From Alloalcanivorax venustensis ISO4 (GTDB lineage Bacteria > Pseudomonadota > Gammaproteobacteria > Pseudomonadales > Alcanivoracaceae), in assembly GCF_015356855.1 (NCBI RefSeq), contig NZ_ARXR01000013.1, positions 16,717 through 80,716 on the forward strand: a stretch of 64,000 nt of DNA, read 5' to 3'. This document shows, one piece after another, positions 1 to 8,200 of this stretch (its first letter is position 1; each line of letters opens with the position of its first letter). The position numbers and the translations under genes are program-made. The notes under the pieces were generated by a model that did no database searches, had not been told where the DNA came from, and worked only from the letters and a program-made list of their open reading frames with translations.

Positions 1-827
1 GCATACAACGTGGTGGTCTTACCGGAACCGGTGGGGCCGGTGACCAGGATGATGCCGTGCGGCTTGTGGATCAGCTCGCGCATGTGCTGGTCGCAGACGT
101 CGCCCATGCCCAGGTGGGAGACCTGCAGGCGGCCGGCCTGCTTGTCGAGCAGACGCAGCACCACCCGCTCGCCGTTGCTGGAAGGCATGGTGGAGACCCG
201 CACGTCCACGTCCCGGCCGCCCAGGCGCAGGGAGATGCGGCCGTCCTGGGGGATCCGCTTCTCGGCGATGTCCAGGCGCGCCATGACCTTGATGCGCGAC
301 ACCAGCAGCGGCGCCAGCTCGCGTTTGGGGGTGAGCACCTCGCGCAGCACCCCGTCCACCCGCATGCGTACCACCAGGCGGCGTTCGAAGGTTTCGATGT
401 GAATGTCGGAGGCGTCCTCGCGGATCGCTTCCTGGAACAGGGCGTTGATCAGCCGGATGATGGGGGCGTCGTCTTCCTGCTCCAGCAGGTCCGAGGTCTC
501 CGGCAGCGAGTCCGCCAGGCTGGCCAGGTCCAGGCCTTCCAGGTTGTCGGCGGCCTCGGCGGCGGCGCCGCGCTGCTGCTCGTAGGTGATCGCCATGGCG
601 GCGCTGAAGGCGCCGTCGTCCAGCCGCACGATGGCGGGCAGCCCACCCAGCCAGCGCTGCACCTCGGCCACCGCCGACAGCGACACGTCGTCGCGACAAC
701 AGAGTTCACGCCGGCCGTCTTTTTCCCGCAGCAGCACACCGAACCGGCGGGCGTAGCCGTAGGGCAACAGCAGCGGGCCGTCGCCCACTTCCGGCAGCTC
801 GGACTGCTCCATGACTGCTTCACTCAT
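1..827 (-). CDS. gspE: Type II secretion system ATPase GspE (3' end cut by window edge)
   Basis: Cytoplasmic ATPase that powers pseudopilus assembly in type II secretion. The first 275 residues are visible. The N-terminal domain carries the GspE-like LPYGYARRFGVLL stretch near residue 16; the central part reads DASDIHIETFERR; a Walker A motif GPTGSGKTTT begins at residue 264, just before the edge. The Walker B and His boxes lie outside. The ATG at 827 is three bases after the stop of the REC-PAS-PilZ gene and has GAAAGG about ten bases upstream, so the two are probably translated from one mRNA. The short open frames seen here are in other frames; the real frame has no stop because it leaves the window. 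A pilus ATPase of the PilB type is the alternative, but the T2SS signature fits better. Confidence 0.9.
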   Translation of the reverse strand, partial: MSEAVMEQSELPEVGDGPLLLPYGYARRFGVLLREKDGRRELCCRDDVSLSAVAEVQRWLGGLPAIVRLDDGAFSAAMAITYEQQRGAAAEAADNLEGLDLASLADSLPETSDLLEQEDDAPIIRLINALFQEAIREDASDIHIETFERRLVVRMRVDGVLREVLTPKRELAPLLVSRIKVMARLDIAEKRIPQDGRISLRLGGRDVDVRVSTMPSSNGERVVLRLLDKQAGRLQVSHLGMGDVCDQHMRELIHKPHGIILVTGPTGSGKTTTLY

Positions 828-830
828 ACA

Positions 831-1946
831 TCAATACCTTTCCATAAGTATTTCCACGATCTCGCCGTTGCTGTCGGAGAGATCCAGGAACTGAAAACCG
901 GCGTGGTATTCCCCCGGCTCGTCCAGTGCCTCGCTCCACACCACCCTGGCGTTGAAGCTCATCGTGTTGACGCCACCGATCTGGTCCGGAAGCACCATCC
1001 CCAATTGAAGCTGCTCGCTGGGCGCCACGTCCCGCCGCAACGACAGCTTGAAGCCGCCGACGCTTAAGTTGGTCAGCCGGCCCACGTTACCACCGGTGCT
1101 GCGGTCGAACACCACCAGTTCATGAAACATGCGCTTGCGCGGGTGGCGGCGGCGCTCGCGGCGGTCGTCGCCGGCCTCCGCTTCCCGCGGCCGCAGCATG
1201 AACACCACCCCGGTGAACTCGCCGCCCTCGCGCAGCACCGGGTTGGCGTGCACCCGCAGCGGCACCGGCTCATCGTCGCCGGACGGGTACACATCCAGGT
1301 CGTCTTCCCAGTGCCGCCCCTCGGCGCAGCGGGCCAGAACCGGCGAATCCCGCCATTCCCCCTGGCCGAACAGCAGCGGCGTCACCGGTGTGCCCAGCAG
1401 GGTGTCGCGCTCCACGTTCAGCAGCGCGCAGGCGGATTCATTGCAAAAGGTCACCTGGCCGTCGGCGTCGGCGCCCACCACCGACTCGCCGAGGGCGTGC
1501 AGAAGGCGCTCGTTCTCGTCCTTGAGGCGCTTCATCTGCACCACCGCCTGCTGCAGCTTACGCCGCTGGCGGTCCAGCTCCATAAACACATTGACCTTGG
1601 CATCGAGAATCTGTTCATCGACGGGCTTGAACAAATAGTCCACGGCGCCGTGCCGGTAGCCCTCGAACACGTACTTCTGTTCCTTGGAGATGGCGGTGAC
1701 GAAGATAATCGGGATGTGCCGGGTCTTGCGGTTCTGGCGCATCAGCTGCGCCACCTCGAAGCCGTCCATCTCCGGCATCTGTACGTCGAGCAGGACCAGC
1801 GCGAAATCGTGCTTGAGCGCCAACGCCAGGGCCTCGTTGCCGGAGCCGGCCATGACCAGGTTGCGGTCCTCGGCCTCCAGCAACGCCTCCATGGCGATCA
1901 GGTTCTCCCGGTGATCATCGACGACCAGGATGTTCTGTTTTTTCAT
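831..1946 (-). CDS. Response regulator with REC, PAS and PilZ domains
   Basis: 371 residues. The receiver (about residues 3-120) keeps the acidic pocket and the LLDVQMPEMDGFE phosphoacceptor loop. A helical linker leads to a PAS-like segment (about 140-250), then a C-terminal PilZ domain with the c-di-GMP signature: arginines in RRHPRKR and the NLSVGG motif. The protein should therefore join phosphorylation to c-di-GMP binding. I chose the ATG at 1946; a TTG at 1958 in frame is possible. The gene overlaps the end of cheB by about 30 bases and ends 3 bases before gspE, pointing to translational coupling and to secretion or surface machinery as the output. The target is inferred. Confidence 0.85.
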   Translation of the reverse strand: MKKQNILVVDDHRENLIAMEALLEAEDRNLVMAGSGNEALALALKHDFALVLLDVQMPEMDGFEVAQLMRQNRKTRHIPIIFVTAISKEQKYVFEGYRHGAVDYLFKPVDEQILDAKVNVFMELDRQRRKLQQAVVQMKRLKDENERLLHALGESVVGADADGQVTFCNESACALLNVERDTLLGTPVTPLLFGQGEWRDSPVLARCAEGRHWEDDLDVYPSGDDEPVPLRVHANPVLREGGEFTGVVFMLRPREAEAGDDRRERRRHPRKRMFHELVVFDRSTGGNVGRLTNLSVGGFKLSLRRDVAPSEQLQLGMVLPDQIGGVNTMSFNARVVWSEALDEPGEYHAGFQFLDLSDSNGEIVEILMERY

Positions 1947-2529
1947 CTTGCAACCCAATCAAGAATTCCGCCAGATACGGGCCGATGCGTTCCAGATCCA
2001 GCACTTCCCGCACCGATCCCTTTGTTATCGCGGCTTCCGGCATGGCCGGCGCCTCGCTGCTCTGCGGCGACTGAGCCAGGGTCAGCCCGCCGCGGCGGCG
2101 TATATAGTCCAGACCCTCGGAGCCGTCTTCGTTGGCGCCGGTGAGGATCACCCCGATCACCTTTTTGCCATACACGTGGCCCGCCGAAAAGAACAACTCG
2201 TCAATCGACGGCCGGGAGAAATGCACCGCCCGGTACATGGACAACGCAATGGTTTCATCCGCGTCCACCAGCATATGGTAGCCGGGCGGCGCCACATAGA
2301 CGTGCCCGGGCCGGATGCGCTCTTTGTCTTCCGGTGCCACCACCGGCAGCCGGCTGTAGCGGGCCAGCAGCCAGGCCAGCCTGTTCTCGGTGCTGGCGTT
2401 CTGGTGCTGGACCAACATGATGGCCGCGGGAAAGCCTTCAGGCAAGCTGGCGAGCACCGAGGAATAGGCGTTCAAGCCACCCCAGGATGCCCCCATAACG
2501 ACCGCTTTAACGGGCGTCGCGCCGGGCAC
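1915..2529 (-). CDS. cheB: CheB-type protein-glutamate methylesterase, catalytic domain only
   Basis: 204 residues, i.e. only the C-terminal esterase half of classical CheB with no receiver. The catalytic triad is readable: Ser15 in GASWGG, His42 in LVQHQN and Asp135 in TGANEDGSEG. The family demethylates or deamidates glutamyl residues of chemoreceptors. The start is a GTG immediately after the TAA of the upstream receiver gene, with GGGGGAG just upstream. The missing receiver may be supplied in trans by the single-domain receiver encoded next door (inference). No chemoreceptor gene is present nearby. Confidence 0.9.
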   Translation of the reverse strand: MPGATPVKAVVMGASWGGLNAYSSVLASLPEGFPAAIMLVQHQNASTENRLAWLLARYSRLPVVAPEDKERIRPGHVYVAPPGYHMLVDADETIALSMYRAVHFSRPSIDELFFSAGHVYGKKVIGVILTGANEDGSEGLDYIRRRGGLTLAQSPQSSEAPAMPEAAITKGSVREVLDLERIGPYLAEFLIGLQDEKTEHPGRR

Positions 2530-3003
2530 TTACTCCCCCTGGCCGCGATTGCGCTTCTCCGCCTCATAGGCGGCCCGGTGCGCCTGGGCCTCCTTGAGTT
2601 TCACCTGCAGCTCGCGGCGCTGCCGGTCCAGCTCCAGGAAAAAATTCACCTTGCTCTTGAGGATCAGCGGGTCCAGCGGTTTGAACAGGTAGTCCACGGC
2701 GCCCGCCTGATAGCCCTTGAACACGTATTTTTTCTCTTTGCTGATCGCCGTGACGAAGATAATGGGGATGGTCTGGGTGTCTTTGCGCTGACGCATCAAT
2801 TCCGCCACCTCGAAGCCGTCCATGCCGGGCATCTGGACGTCCAGAAGTACCAGGGAGACGTCTTCCTTGAGCAGAATTTTGAGCGCTTCCTGGCCGGACT
2901 CGGCCTTCAACAGCGTACGCCCCTCATCCTCCAGAATCGCTTCCAGGGAGACCAGGTTGGCGGGTTGATCATCAACCAACAGCAGTTTCTGCTCGATCAT
3001 CAT
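2530..3003 (-). CDS. Single-domain response regulator (REC with helical tail)
   Basis: 157 residues: a receiver (about 4-122) with LLLVDDQP, phosphoacceptor Asp in LLDVQMPGMDGFE and the conserved Thr/Lys positions (FVTAISK, FKPLD), followed by a charged helix of about 35 residues. It closely resembles the receiver of the REC-PAS-PilZ protein two genes on, including the shared YLFKP and ELDRQRR stretches, so one probably arose from the other by duplication. It sits between cheR and cheB and could act as a phosphate sink or as the detached receiver for CheB. Confidence 0.88.
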   Translation of the reverse strand: MMIEQKLLLVDDQPANLVSLEAILEDEGRTLLKAESGQEALKILLKEDVSLVLLDVQMPGMDGFEVAELMRQRKDTQTIPIIFVTAISKEKKYVFKGYQAGAVDYLFKPLDPLILKSKVNFFLELDRQRRELQVKLKEAQAHRAAYEAEKRNRGQGE

Positions 3004-3025
3004 TATTCTCGATTAAGCGTGTCTG

Positions 3026-3898
3026 TTATGCGTTGGGACGCATTTGTCTTTTGCGGAAAATCCGCAGTGATCGATTGACCACGTCGAACGACTCTTCATT
3101 GCCGCTGAAACGCAGACTTTCCTTGGTGCCCAGGCACAGAAAGCCGCCCATATCCAGGCTTTCTCCGAACAGCTTGAACACGCGCTGTTGCAGGGGCCGG
3201 TCAAAGTAAATCAGAACGTTGCGGCAGAGTATCACATGCATTTCACCGAACACCTGATCGGTGGCCAGATCGTGGTCGGCGAACACGATATTGCGTTTCA
3301 GGCGTTGCTCCATGATGACGCTGTCGTAGCGAGCGGTGGCGTAGTCGCTGAGCGACTGACGGCCGCCGGCGCGGCGGTAATTGTCCGTGTACTGCTTGAA
3401 CGCATGGATCGGATAGATGCCTTTCTTGGCCGCCGCCAGGACGTTTTTGTCGATGTCCGTGGCGTACAGCATGGCGCGCTCGTAGAGCCCCTCTTCCTCG
3501 AGAAGAATGGCCATCGAGTAGATTTCCTCGCCGGTGGAGCAACCCGCGTGCCAGATCTTGATGAACGGAAAGGTCTTCAGCACCGGCACCACTTCCTCGC
3601 GGAACGCCTTGTAGAATTCCGGGTCGCGGAACATCTCGGTGACGTTGACGGTGAGGTCGTTGAGCAGCGTGACGAAGAACTGCCGGTCGCGCAGCACCCG
3701 GTCGGTCATCTCCAACACCGTGGAAAAGCCGGACATGGTGAGCCGGTGCATGATGCGCCGGCGCATGGACGCCGGGCTGTAGGAGCGGAAATCATAGCCG
3801 TAGAGCTGATAGATCGCCTCCAGCAGCAGCCGGATCTCGATATCCTCCACTTGCACCTGTTCATCGCTGATCGCCGGCTGCGGTTCCACTGCGGGCAC
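3026..3898 (-). CDS. cheR: CheR-type protein-glutamate O-methyltransferase
   Basis: 290 residues. The all-helical N-terminal CheR domain (about 20-85, with the YGYDFRSYSPASMRRR basic region) is followed by the SAM-binding domain with the family motif HAGCSTGEEIYS (canonical SAGCSTGEEPYS) and a second motif ILCRNVLIYF. It transfers methyl groups from SAM to glutamates of receptors. The start is a GTG just after the stop of the hybrid kinase. With CheB next door this forms a complete adaptation pair but without CheA, CheW or a receptor in the window. Confidence 0.92.
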   Translation of the reverse strand: MPAVEPQPAISDEQVQVEDIEIRLLLEAIYQLYGYDFRSYSPASMRRRIMHRLTMSGFSTVLEMTDRVLRDRQFFVTLLNDLTVNVTEMFRDPEFYKAFREEVVPVLKTFPFIKIWHAGCSTGEEIYSMAILLEEEGLYERAMLYATDIDKNVLAAAKKGIYPIHAFKQYTDNYRRAGGRQSLSDYATARYDSVIMEQRLKRNIVFADHDLATDQVFGEMHVILCRNVLIYFDRPLQQRVFKLFGESLDMGGFLCLGTKESLRFSGNEESFDVVNRSLRIFRKRQMRPNA

Positions 3899-3900
3899 TC

Positions 3901-6900
3901 CTATTTATGCAGCCAGACCCGCATCAGCGAGGTCAGCTTGCTCATGTCGATGGGTTTGGAGCAGTAATCGTTGGCGCCGGCGTCCAGGCACTTGGCGCGG
4001 TCGTCCTTCATCGCCTTGGCGGTGAGCGCCAGCACCGGCAGCGCCGCGAAGCGCGGCTGGCTGCGGATATGCGCCATCGCTTCGTAGCCGTCCATCTCCG
4101 GCATCATGATGTCCATCAGGACAATGTCGAAGTCCGGGCTTTCGTCCAGCGCTTCCAGGGCTTCGCGGCCGTTGTTGGCGAGGTGGATATCGAAGCCCAG
4201 CTCTTCCAGCTGGGCGGACAGCGCATAGATATTGCGCATGTCGTCGTCCACCAGCAGCAGCTTCTTGCCCTCGAAAATGTCGTCGCGGTGTTCGATCAGC
4301 TCCGGGTTGCCGCGCCGGTGGGCGGGCAAGGTGGACTCCAGCCAGTGCAGGAACAGCGACGCCTCGTTGAGCAGCCGTTCGTGGGAGCGTTCGGTCTTGA
4401 GGATGATGCGGTCGGCGTACTTGCGCAGCCGCGCTTCCTCGTCGCGAGTCAGGTCCTTGCCGGTGTAGATCACCACCGGCACCGCCTCGTAGGCGTCGTT
4501 GCCGTGCAGCCGTTCGAGCAGTTCGAAGCCGCTCATGTCCGGCAGCGTCAGATCCAGAATCATGCAGTCGTAGACGGTTTCGCCGAGGGCTTTCAGCGCC
4601 GCCTCGCCGCTGGTGACGGCGGTGATCTGCACGCCCTTCTGGTCGAACAGCTCGCGGATGCTTTCGTGCTGGATGGCGCTGTCCTCCACCACCAGCAGGC
4701 GCCGCACATTGGTCTCGATGGCGGTTTCGATCTTGGCGAAGGCGCTGAGCATCTGCTCCTGGCTGACCGGCTTGGCGAGGAAGTCGATGGCGCCCAGATC
4801 GAGCGCCTTCTTGCGCTCGTCCTTGCCGGACAGAAAGTGCACCGGAATATCCTGGGTGCGGGCGTCCGCCTTGAGCTTCTCCATCACCTCCCAGCCGTCG
4901 ATGCCGGGCAGTCCGATATCGAGAATAATGGCGCTGGGCCGGTAGCGGCGTGCGTACTCGAGACCGGTTTCACCGTCATGGCAGATGTGGCTTTCCAGGC
5001 CGTAATCCGCCGCCAGATCCACCAGTACGTTGGCGAACTCGCCGTCGTCCTCGACCACCAGCACGGTCTTTTCGCGGACCACGAAACCGTCGTCGTCCTG
5101 ACCTTCCAGCGGCAGATTGGCGGCGGTGTGTGCCTCGGCGTTGGCGCCGATGTCCACTGGTTCCGCCGGCGCCGCCCCGTCATCCGCTTGCTCGCCCTGC
5201 CCGGCATGGCCTTTGGGCAGGTAGAGCATGAAGGTGGCGCCGGTGCCGGGGCCGTCGCTGTGCAGGCTGATTTCGCCGCCCAGCAGACGCGCCAGCTCCC
5301 GCGAGATGGTCAGCCCCAGGCCGGTGCCGCCGTATTTGCGGCTGGTGGTGCCGTCGGCCTGCTGGAAGGCCTCGAAGATCAGCTTCTGCTTGTCCTCGGG
5401 GATGCCCACGCCGGTGTCGGTGACCGCGAATTTAAGCGTGCTGGCACGGTCCATGCGGCCGGGAATGCGCTCGTCCTCGCCGGGGCGCTCGATGCTCAAG
5501 GTCACCGAGCCGTCGTCGGTGAATTTGAGCGCGTTGGAGAGCAGGTTCTTAAGAATCTGCTCGAGCCGCTGACGGTCGGTATAGAAACTGGCCGGCAGCC
5601 CCTCGCCCCGGGCCACGTGGAAGGCCACGTTGCGGTTCTCGGCGATGTGGCTGAAGTGGCGCTGGAAGTGATCGCACAGCTCCGACGGCGCGATGGCGTC
5701 CACCATCACGTCCATCTTGCCCTCCTCGATCTTGGAAATATCCAGGATGTCGTTGATCAGTGACAGCAGGTCGGCGCCGGCGGAGTGGATCACCTGGGCG
5801 TGCTCCACCTGCTTGTCGTCCAGGTTGCCCTTTTTGTTCTGCCCCAGGGCGTTGGACAGAATCAGAATCGAGTTCAGCGGCGTGCGCAGCTCGTGGGACA
5901 TGGTGGAGAGGAATTCGGACTTGTACTTCGAGGACAGCTCCAGCTCCTTGATCTTGTCCTCCAGCTCCTGGTGCAGCAGCTCCAGTTCCTTGTTCTTCTG
6001 CCCCATTTCCGCTTTCTGTTCGCCGAGCACCTTGGCCTGGGCTTCCAGTTCCTCGTTGGTGACGCGCAGCTCTTCCTGCTGGGCCTGCAGGGACTCCTCC
6101 GAGGCACGCAGGGCCTGGGTCTGGGATTCCAGCTCTTCGTTGATCGCTTTCAGTTCTTCCTGCTGCTGCTGAAGACGCGATTCGGAGGCGGACAGTTCCA
6201 TGGCCTGCTCTTCCAGGTCCTGATTGACCTGGGCCATCTCCTCTTTCTGCGCTTCCAGCGCGCGCGCCTGCTGCTGGGTCTGCTCCAGCATGCCGGCCAG
6301 CCGCAGCCGGTTCTGGGCGCTGTGCAGGGCCACGCCGATCAGGGCGGCACCCTGCTCCAGGAAGGCGGTGTCGGACTCGGAAAACGACTGAAAGGCGCCC
6401 ACTTCCAGCACGCCTTTCAATTCATCGTCGTGAAGAATCGGCAGCACCATGACGTTGCGCGGTGCCGCGTTGCCGGTGCCGGAGCCCACCAGCATGTACT
6501 CCTCGGGCACCTGCTCAAGAATAATGGTTTTCTTTTCCAGCGCGCTCTGCCCGACCAGGGATTCGCCCAGACGGAATTCGTTGGCCAGCTGCTTGCGCCG
6601 CTGCATGGCGTAGGCGCTGGAAAGGCGCAGTGTTTCGCTGTCGGTGTCGAAGGTATAGAAGGCGCCGACCTGGGCTTCCAGGGTGGGCACCACATAGGAG
6701 AGAAGATTGTTGCCCAGCTGTTCGATGCTCAGATCACCGCGCATCAGGGCGTTGAGTTCGGACAGCTGGTTTTTCAGCTGCTCCTGGCGCCGGTCCTCGT
6801 CGGTGCGCGCTTTCAGGGTGTCGCGCATTTTGCGGATGGCGCGGATCAGGTGGCCGGTTTCGTCACGGCTGTCGCTGCGGATCTCGGTGTCCCAGTTGCC

Positions 6901-7578
6901 GCTGGCGATGCTGTCCGCGGCGCCCATGGCGTCTTCCAGGGGGCGCGTAATGGAACGGGTGACGCGCAGGGCGATCAAACCGAGCAGCGTGAACGCCACG
7001 CTGCCCAGGGCCAGGCCGATCAACTGAGTGCTTTTATTGTCTTCGCGGCTGGCGTTGAGGTTATCGCGGAAGCTCTGGTATCGCTGTTGCTCGAAGGCGC
7101 CGTGCTCGTCGGTGTACTGCTGCTCCAGGCGCTGCATCTCGGTGAGCGCTTCGTAGCTATCGACCCGCGCGCCGGGATTTTCAACCAGCCCGGTGGCGGT
7201 GTCGTTGGCGACGGTGATGTAGGTGATAAAGGCGGAGCGCAAATCGTCCACCGGCGCGCTCAGGGTGGGGTCGAGACGCTCGATATCGCCGAGGCGTTCC
7301 AGGAAACGGTCGGAGCGTTCCCGGGCCTCGTCCAGCAGCCCGGCGTCCGCCTGGCTGATGGCGTCGTCGAAGGCATCGCTGATCGCCAGGAATTCCACAT
7401 TGTTGGCGTTGACCAGTTCCAGCACCGGAAAGTCGTGGCTCTCCACCTGGCGCAGATGATCAATATTGGTTTCCGCGATGTAGTAGCTGTACAAGAAGTA
7501 AGCGAGGAACAGGAAGATCCCCAAGCCCGCCACGGACAAAATCTTCAGCCGCACGGACAGATGCTGAAACCCAGTCAT
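3901..7578 (-). CDS. Hybrid sensor histidine kinase: TM-HAMP-GAF-coiled coil-HisKA-HATPase-REC x3
   Basis: 1225 residues. TM1 is about 13-33, a helical extracytoplasmic region runs 35-183, and TM2 is 184-205. HAMP (about 205-257) and GAF (about 285-425) follow, then a Glu/Gln-rich coiled coil (430-555). HisKA has the phosphoaccepting His562 in STMSHELRTPLN; the ATPase carries the N, G1 (DTGVGIP) and G2 (GGTGLGL) boxes. Three receivers have phosphoacceptors at about Asp887, Asp1009 and Asp1156. The periplasmic part is four-helix-bundle-like, as in chemoreceptors. It is the first gene of the cheR-REC-cheB-REC/PilZ-gspE run. The three receivers suggest multi-step or insulated phosphotransfer. 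Confidence 0.9.
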   Translation of the reverse strand: MTGFQHLSVRLKILSVAGLGIFLFLAYFLYSYYIAETNIDHLRQVESHDFPVLELVNANNVEFLAISDAFDDAISQADAGLLDEARERSDRFLERLGDIERLDPTLSAPVDDLRSAFITYITVANDTATGLVENPGARVDSYEALTEMQRLEQQYTDEHGAFEQQRYQSFRDNLNASREDNKSTQLIGLALGSVAFTLLGLIALRVTRSITRPLEDAMGAADSIASGNWDTEIRSDSRDETGHLIRAIRKMRDTLKARTDEDRRQEQLKNQLSELNALMRGDLSIEQLGNNLLSYVVPTLEAQVGAFYTFDTDSETLRLSSAYAMQRRKQLANEFRLGESLVGQSALEKKTIILEQVPEEYMLVGSGTGNAAPRNVMVLPILHDDELKGVLEVGAFQSFSESDTAFLEQGAALIGVALHSAQNRLRLAGMLEQTQQQARALEAQKEEMAQVNQDLEEQAMELSASESRLQQQQEELKAINEELESQTQALRASEESLQAQQEELRVTNEELEAQAKVLGEQKAEMGQKNKELELLHQELEDKIKELELSSKYKSEFLSTMSHELRTPLNSILILSNALGQNKKGNLDDKQVEHAQVIHSAGADLLSLINDILDISKIEEGKMDVMVDAIAPSELCDHFQRHFSHIAENRNVAFHVARGEGLPASFYTDRQRLEQILKNLLSNALKFTDDGSVTLSIERPGEDERIPGRMDRASTLKFAVTDTGVGIPEDKQKLIFEAFQQADGTTSRKYGGTGLGLTISRELARLLGGEISLHSDGPGTGATFMLYLPKGHAGQGEQADDGAAPAEPVDIGANAEAHTAANLPLEGQDDDGFVVREKTVLVVEDDGEFANVLVDLAADYGLESHICHDGETGLEYARRYRPSAIILDIGLPGIDGWEVMEKLKADARTQDIPVHFLSGKDERKKALDLGAIDFLAKPVSQEQMLSAFAKIETAIETNVRRLLVVEDSAIQHESIRELFDQKGVQITAVTSGEAALKALGETVYDCMILDLTLPDMSGFELLERLHGNDAYEAVPVVIYTGKDLTRDEEARLRKYADRIILKTERSHERLLNEASLFLHWLESTLPAHRRGNPELIEHRDDIFEGKKLLLVDDDMRNIYALSAQLEELGFDIHLANNGREALEALDESPDFDIVLMDIMMPEMDGYEAMAHIRSQPRFAALPVLALTAKAMKDDRAKCLDAGANDYCSKPIDMSKLTSLMRVWLHK

Positions 7579-7733
7579 TAACCGTTTCCCCCTGAATCCG
7601 AGGTTTGTTATGGCGTTATGCTATTGCCCCGGTATTCGTGCTTTCCCGCAGGAATAAGACTAAAGCATTAAAGTACCAGAAAGCGATTCAAGGCGGCAAT
7701 AAAAGGCGAAGGGAGGAGCCGGAAGGGAGAAGT

Positions 7734-7820
7734 TGGTGCGGGTAGCCGGACTCGAACCGGCACAGCCATAAGGCCGAGAGATTTTAAGTCTCTTGTGTCT
7801 ACCAATTTCACCATACCCGC
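7734..7820 (-). tRNA. leuZ: tRNA-Leu (anticodon TAA)
   Basis: On the minus strand a full cloverleaf with an extended variable arm reads from GCGGGTATGG to the encoded CCA. The anticodon loop ACTTAAAAT gives TAA, so the tRNA is Leu(UUA/UUG). It is last of three tRNA genes; the order Gly-Cys-Leu downstream of pgsA is the same as in E. coli. Confidence 0.97.
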
Positions 7821-7861
7821 AGGTCATGCCGAACTTTACACAACAGATGCAGGCCTGGGAA

Positions 7862-7935
7862 TGGAGGCGCGGGTCGGAATCGAACCGGCGTATACGGAGT
7901 TGCAGTCCGCTGCATAACCACTCTGCCACCGCGCC
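7862..7935 (-). tRNA. cysT: tRNA-Cys (anticodon GCA)
   Basis: 74-nt minus-strand gene with 7-bp acceptor stem (GGCGCGG / CCGCGCC), the T-arm GGTTCGATTCC and an encoded CCA. The anticodon loop CTGCAAC gives GCA. It is the middle gene of the Gly-Cys-Leu group. Confidence 0.97.
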
Positions 7936-7952
7936 GTTAAACCTGTACGAAC

Positions 7953-7977
7953 AAAAAACCCCGGCTTGGGCCGAGGT
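7953..7977 (-). terminator. Terminator-like hairpin between tRNA-Gly and tRNA-Cys
   Basis: On the minus strand CCTCGGC and GCCGGGG pair (one G-U) around a CCAA loop and are followed by six T. It lies inside the tRNA cluster, 3' of tRNA-Gly, so it may separate Gly from Cys-Leu or make readthrough partial. Confidence 0.6.
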
Positions 7978-7985
7978 TGGAAATC

Positions 7986-8061
7986 TGGAGCGGGAAACGA
8001 GATTCGAACTCGCGACCCCAACCTTGGCAAGGTTGTGCTCTACCAGCTGAGCTATTCCCGC
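7986..8061 (-). tRNA. glyW: tRNA-Gly (anticodon GCC)
   Basis: 76-nt minus-strand gene starting GCGGGAATAGCTCAG, with D-loop GGTAGAGC, T-arm GTTCGAATC and encoded CCA. The anticodon loop TTGCCAA gives GCC. It is the first tRNA after pgsA. Confidence 0.97.
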
Positions 8062-8200
8062 TTTTTTCCAGCGCCGGGTTGCCCCGAACGCGAAGCCGCA
8101 TTCTACCCGAGCGCGGGTCTCTGTCAAGACTGTTTTTGCTGCCGATTCAATATCTTGGACAAACTTTGCGCAGTCGTGCCGGGCCTTCAACCCGCCCCGT

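Noticed and set aside
1..827. Apparent frameshift of gspE, since only short frames with stops appear
   Set aside because: The correct frame runs without a stop to the window edge and keeps all motifs, so the gene is only cut, not broken.
3901..7578. Kinase being a chemoreceptor/MCP fusion
   Set aside because: No MCP signalling tip sequence; the coiled coil leads straight into HisKA.
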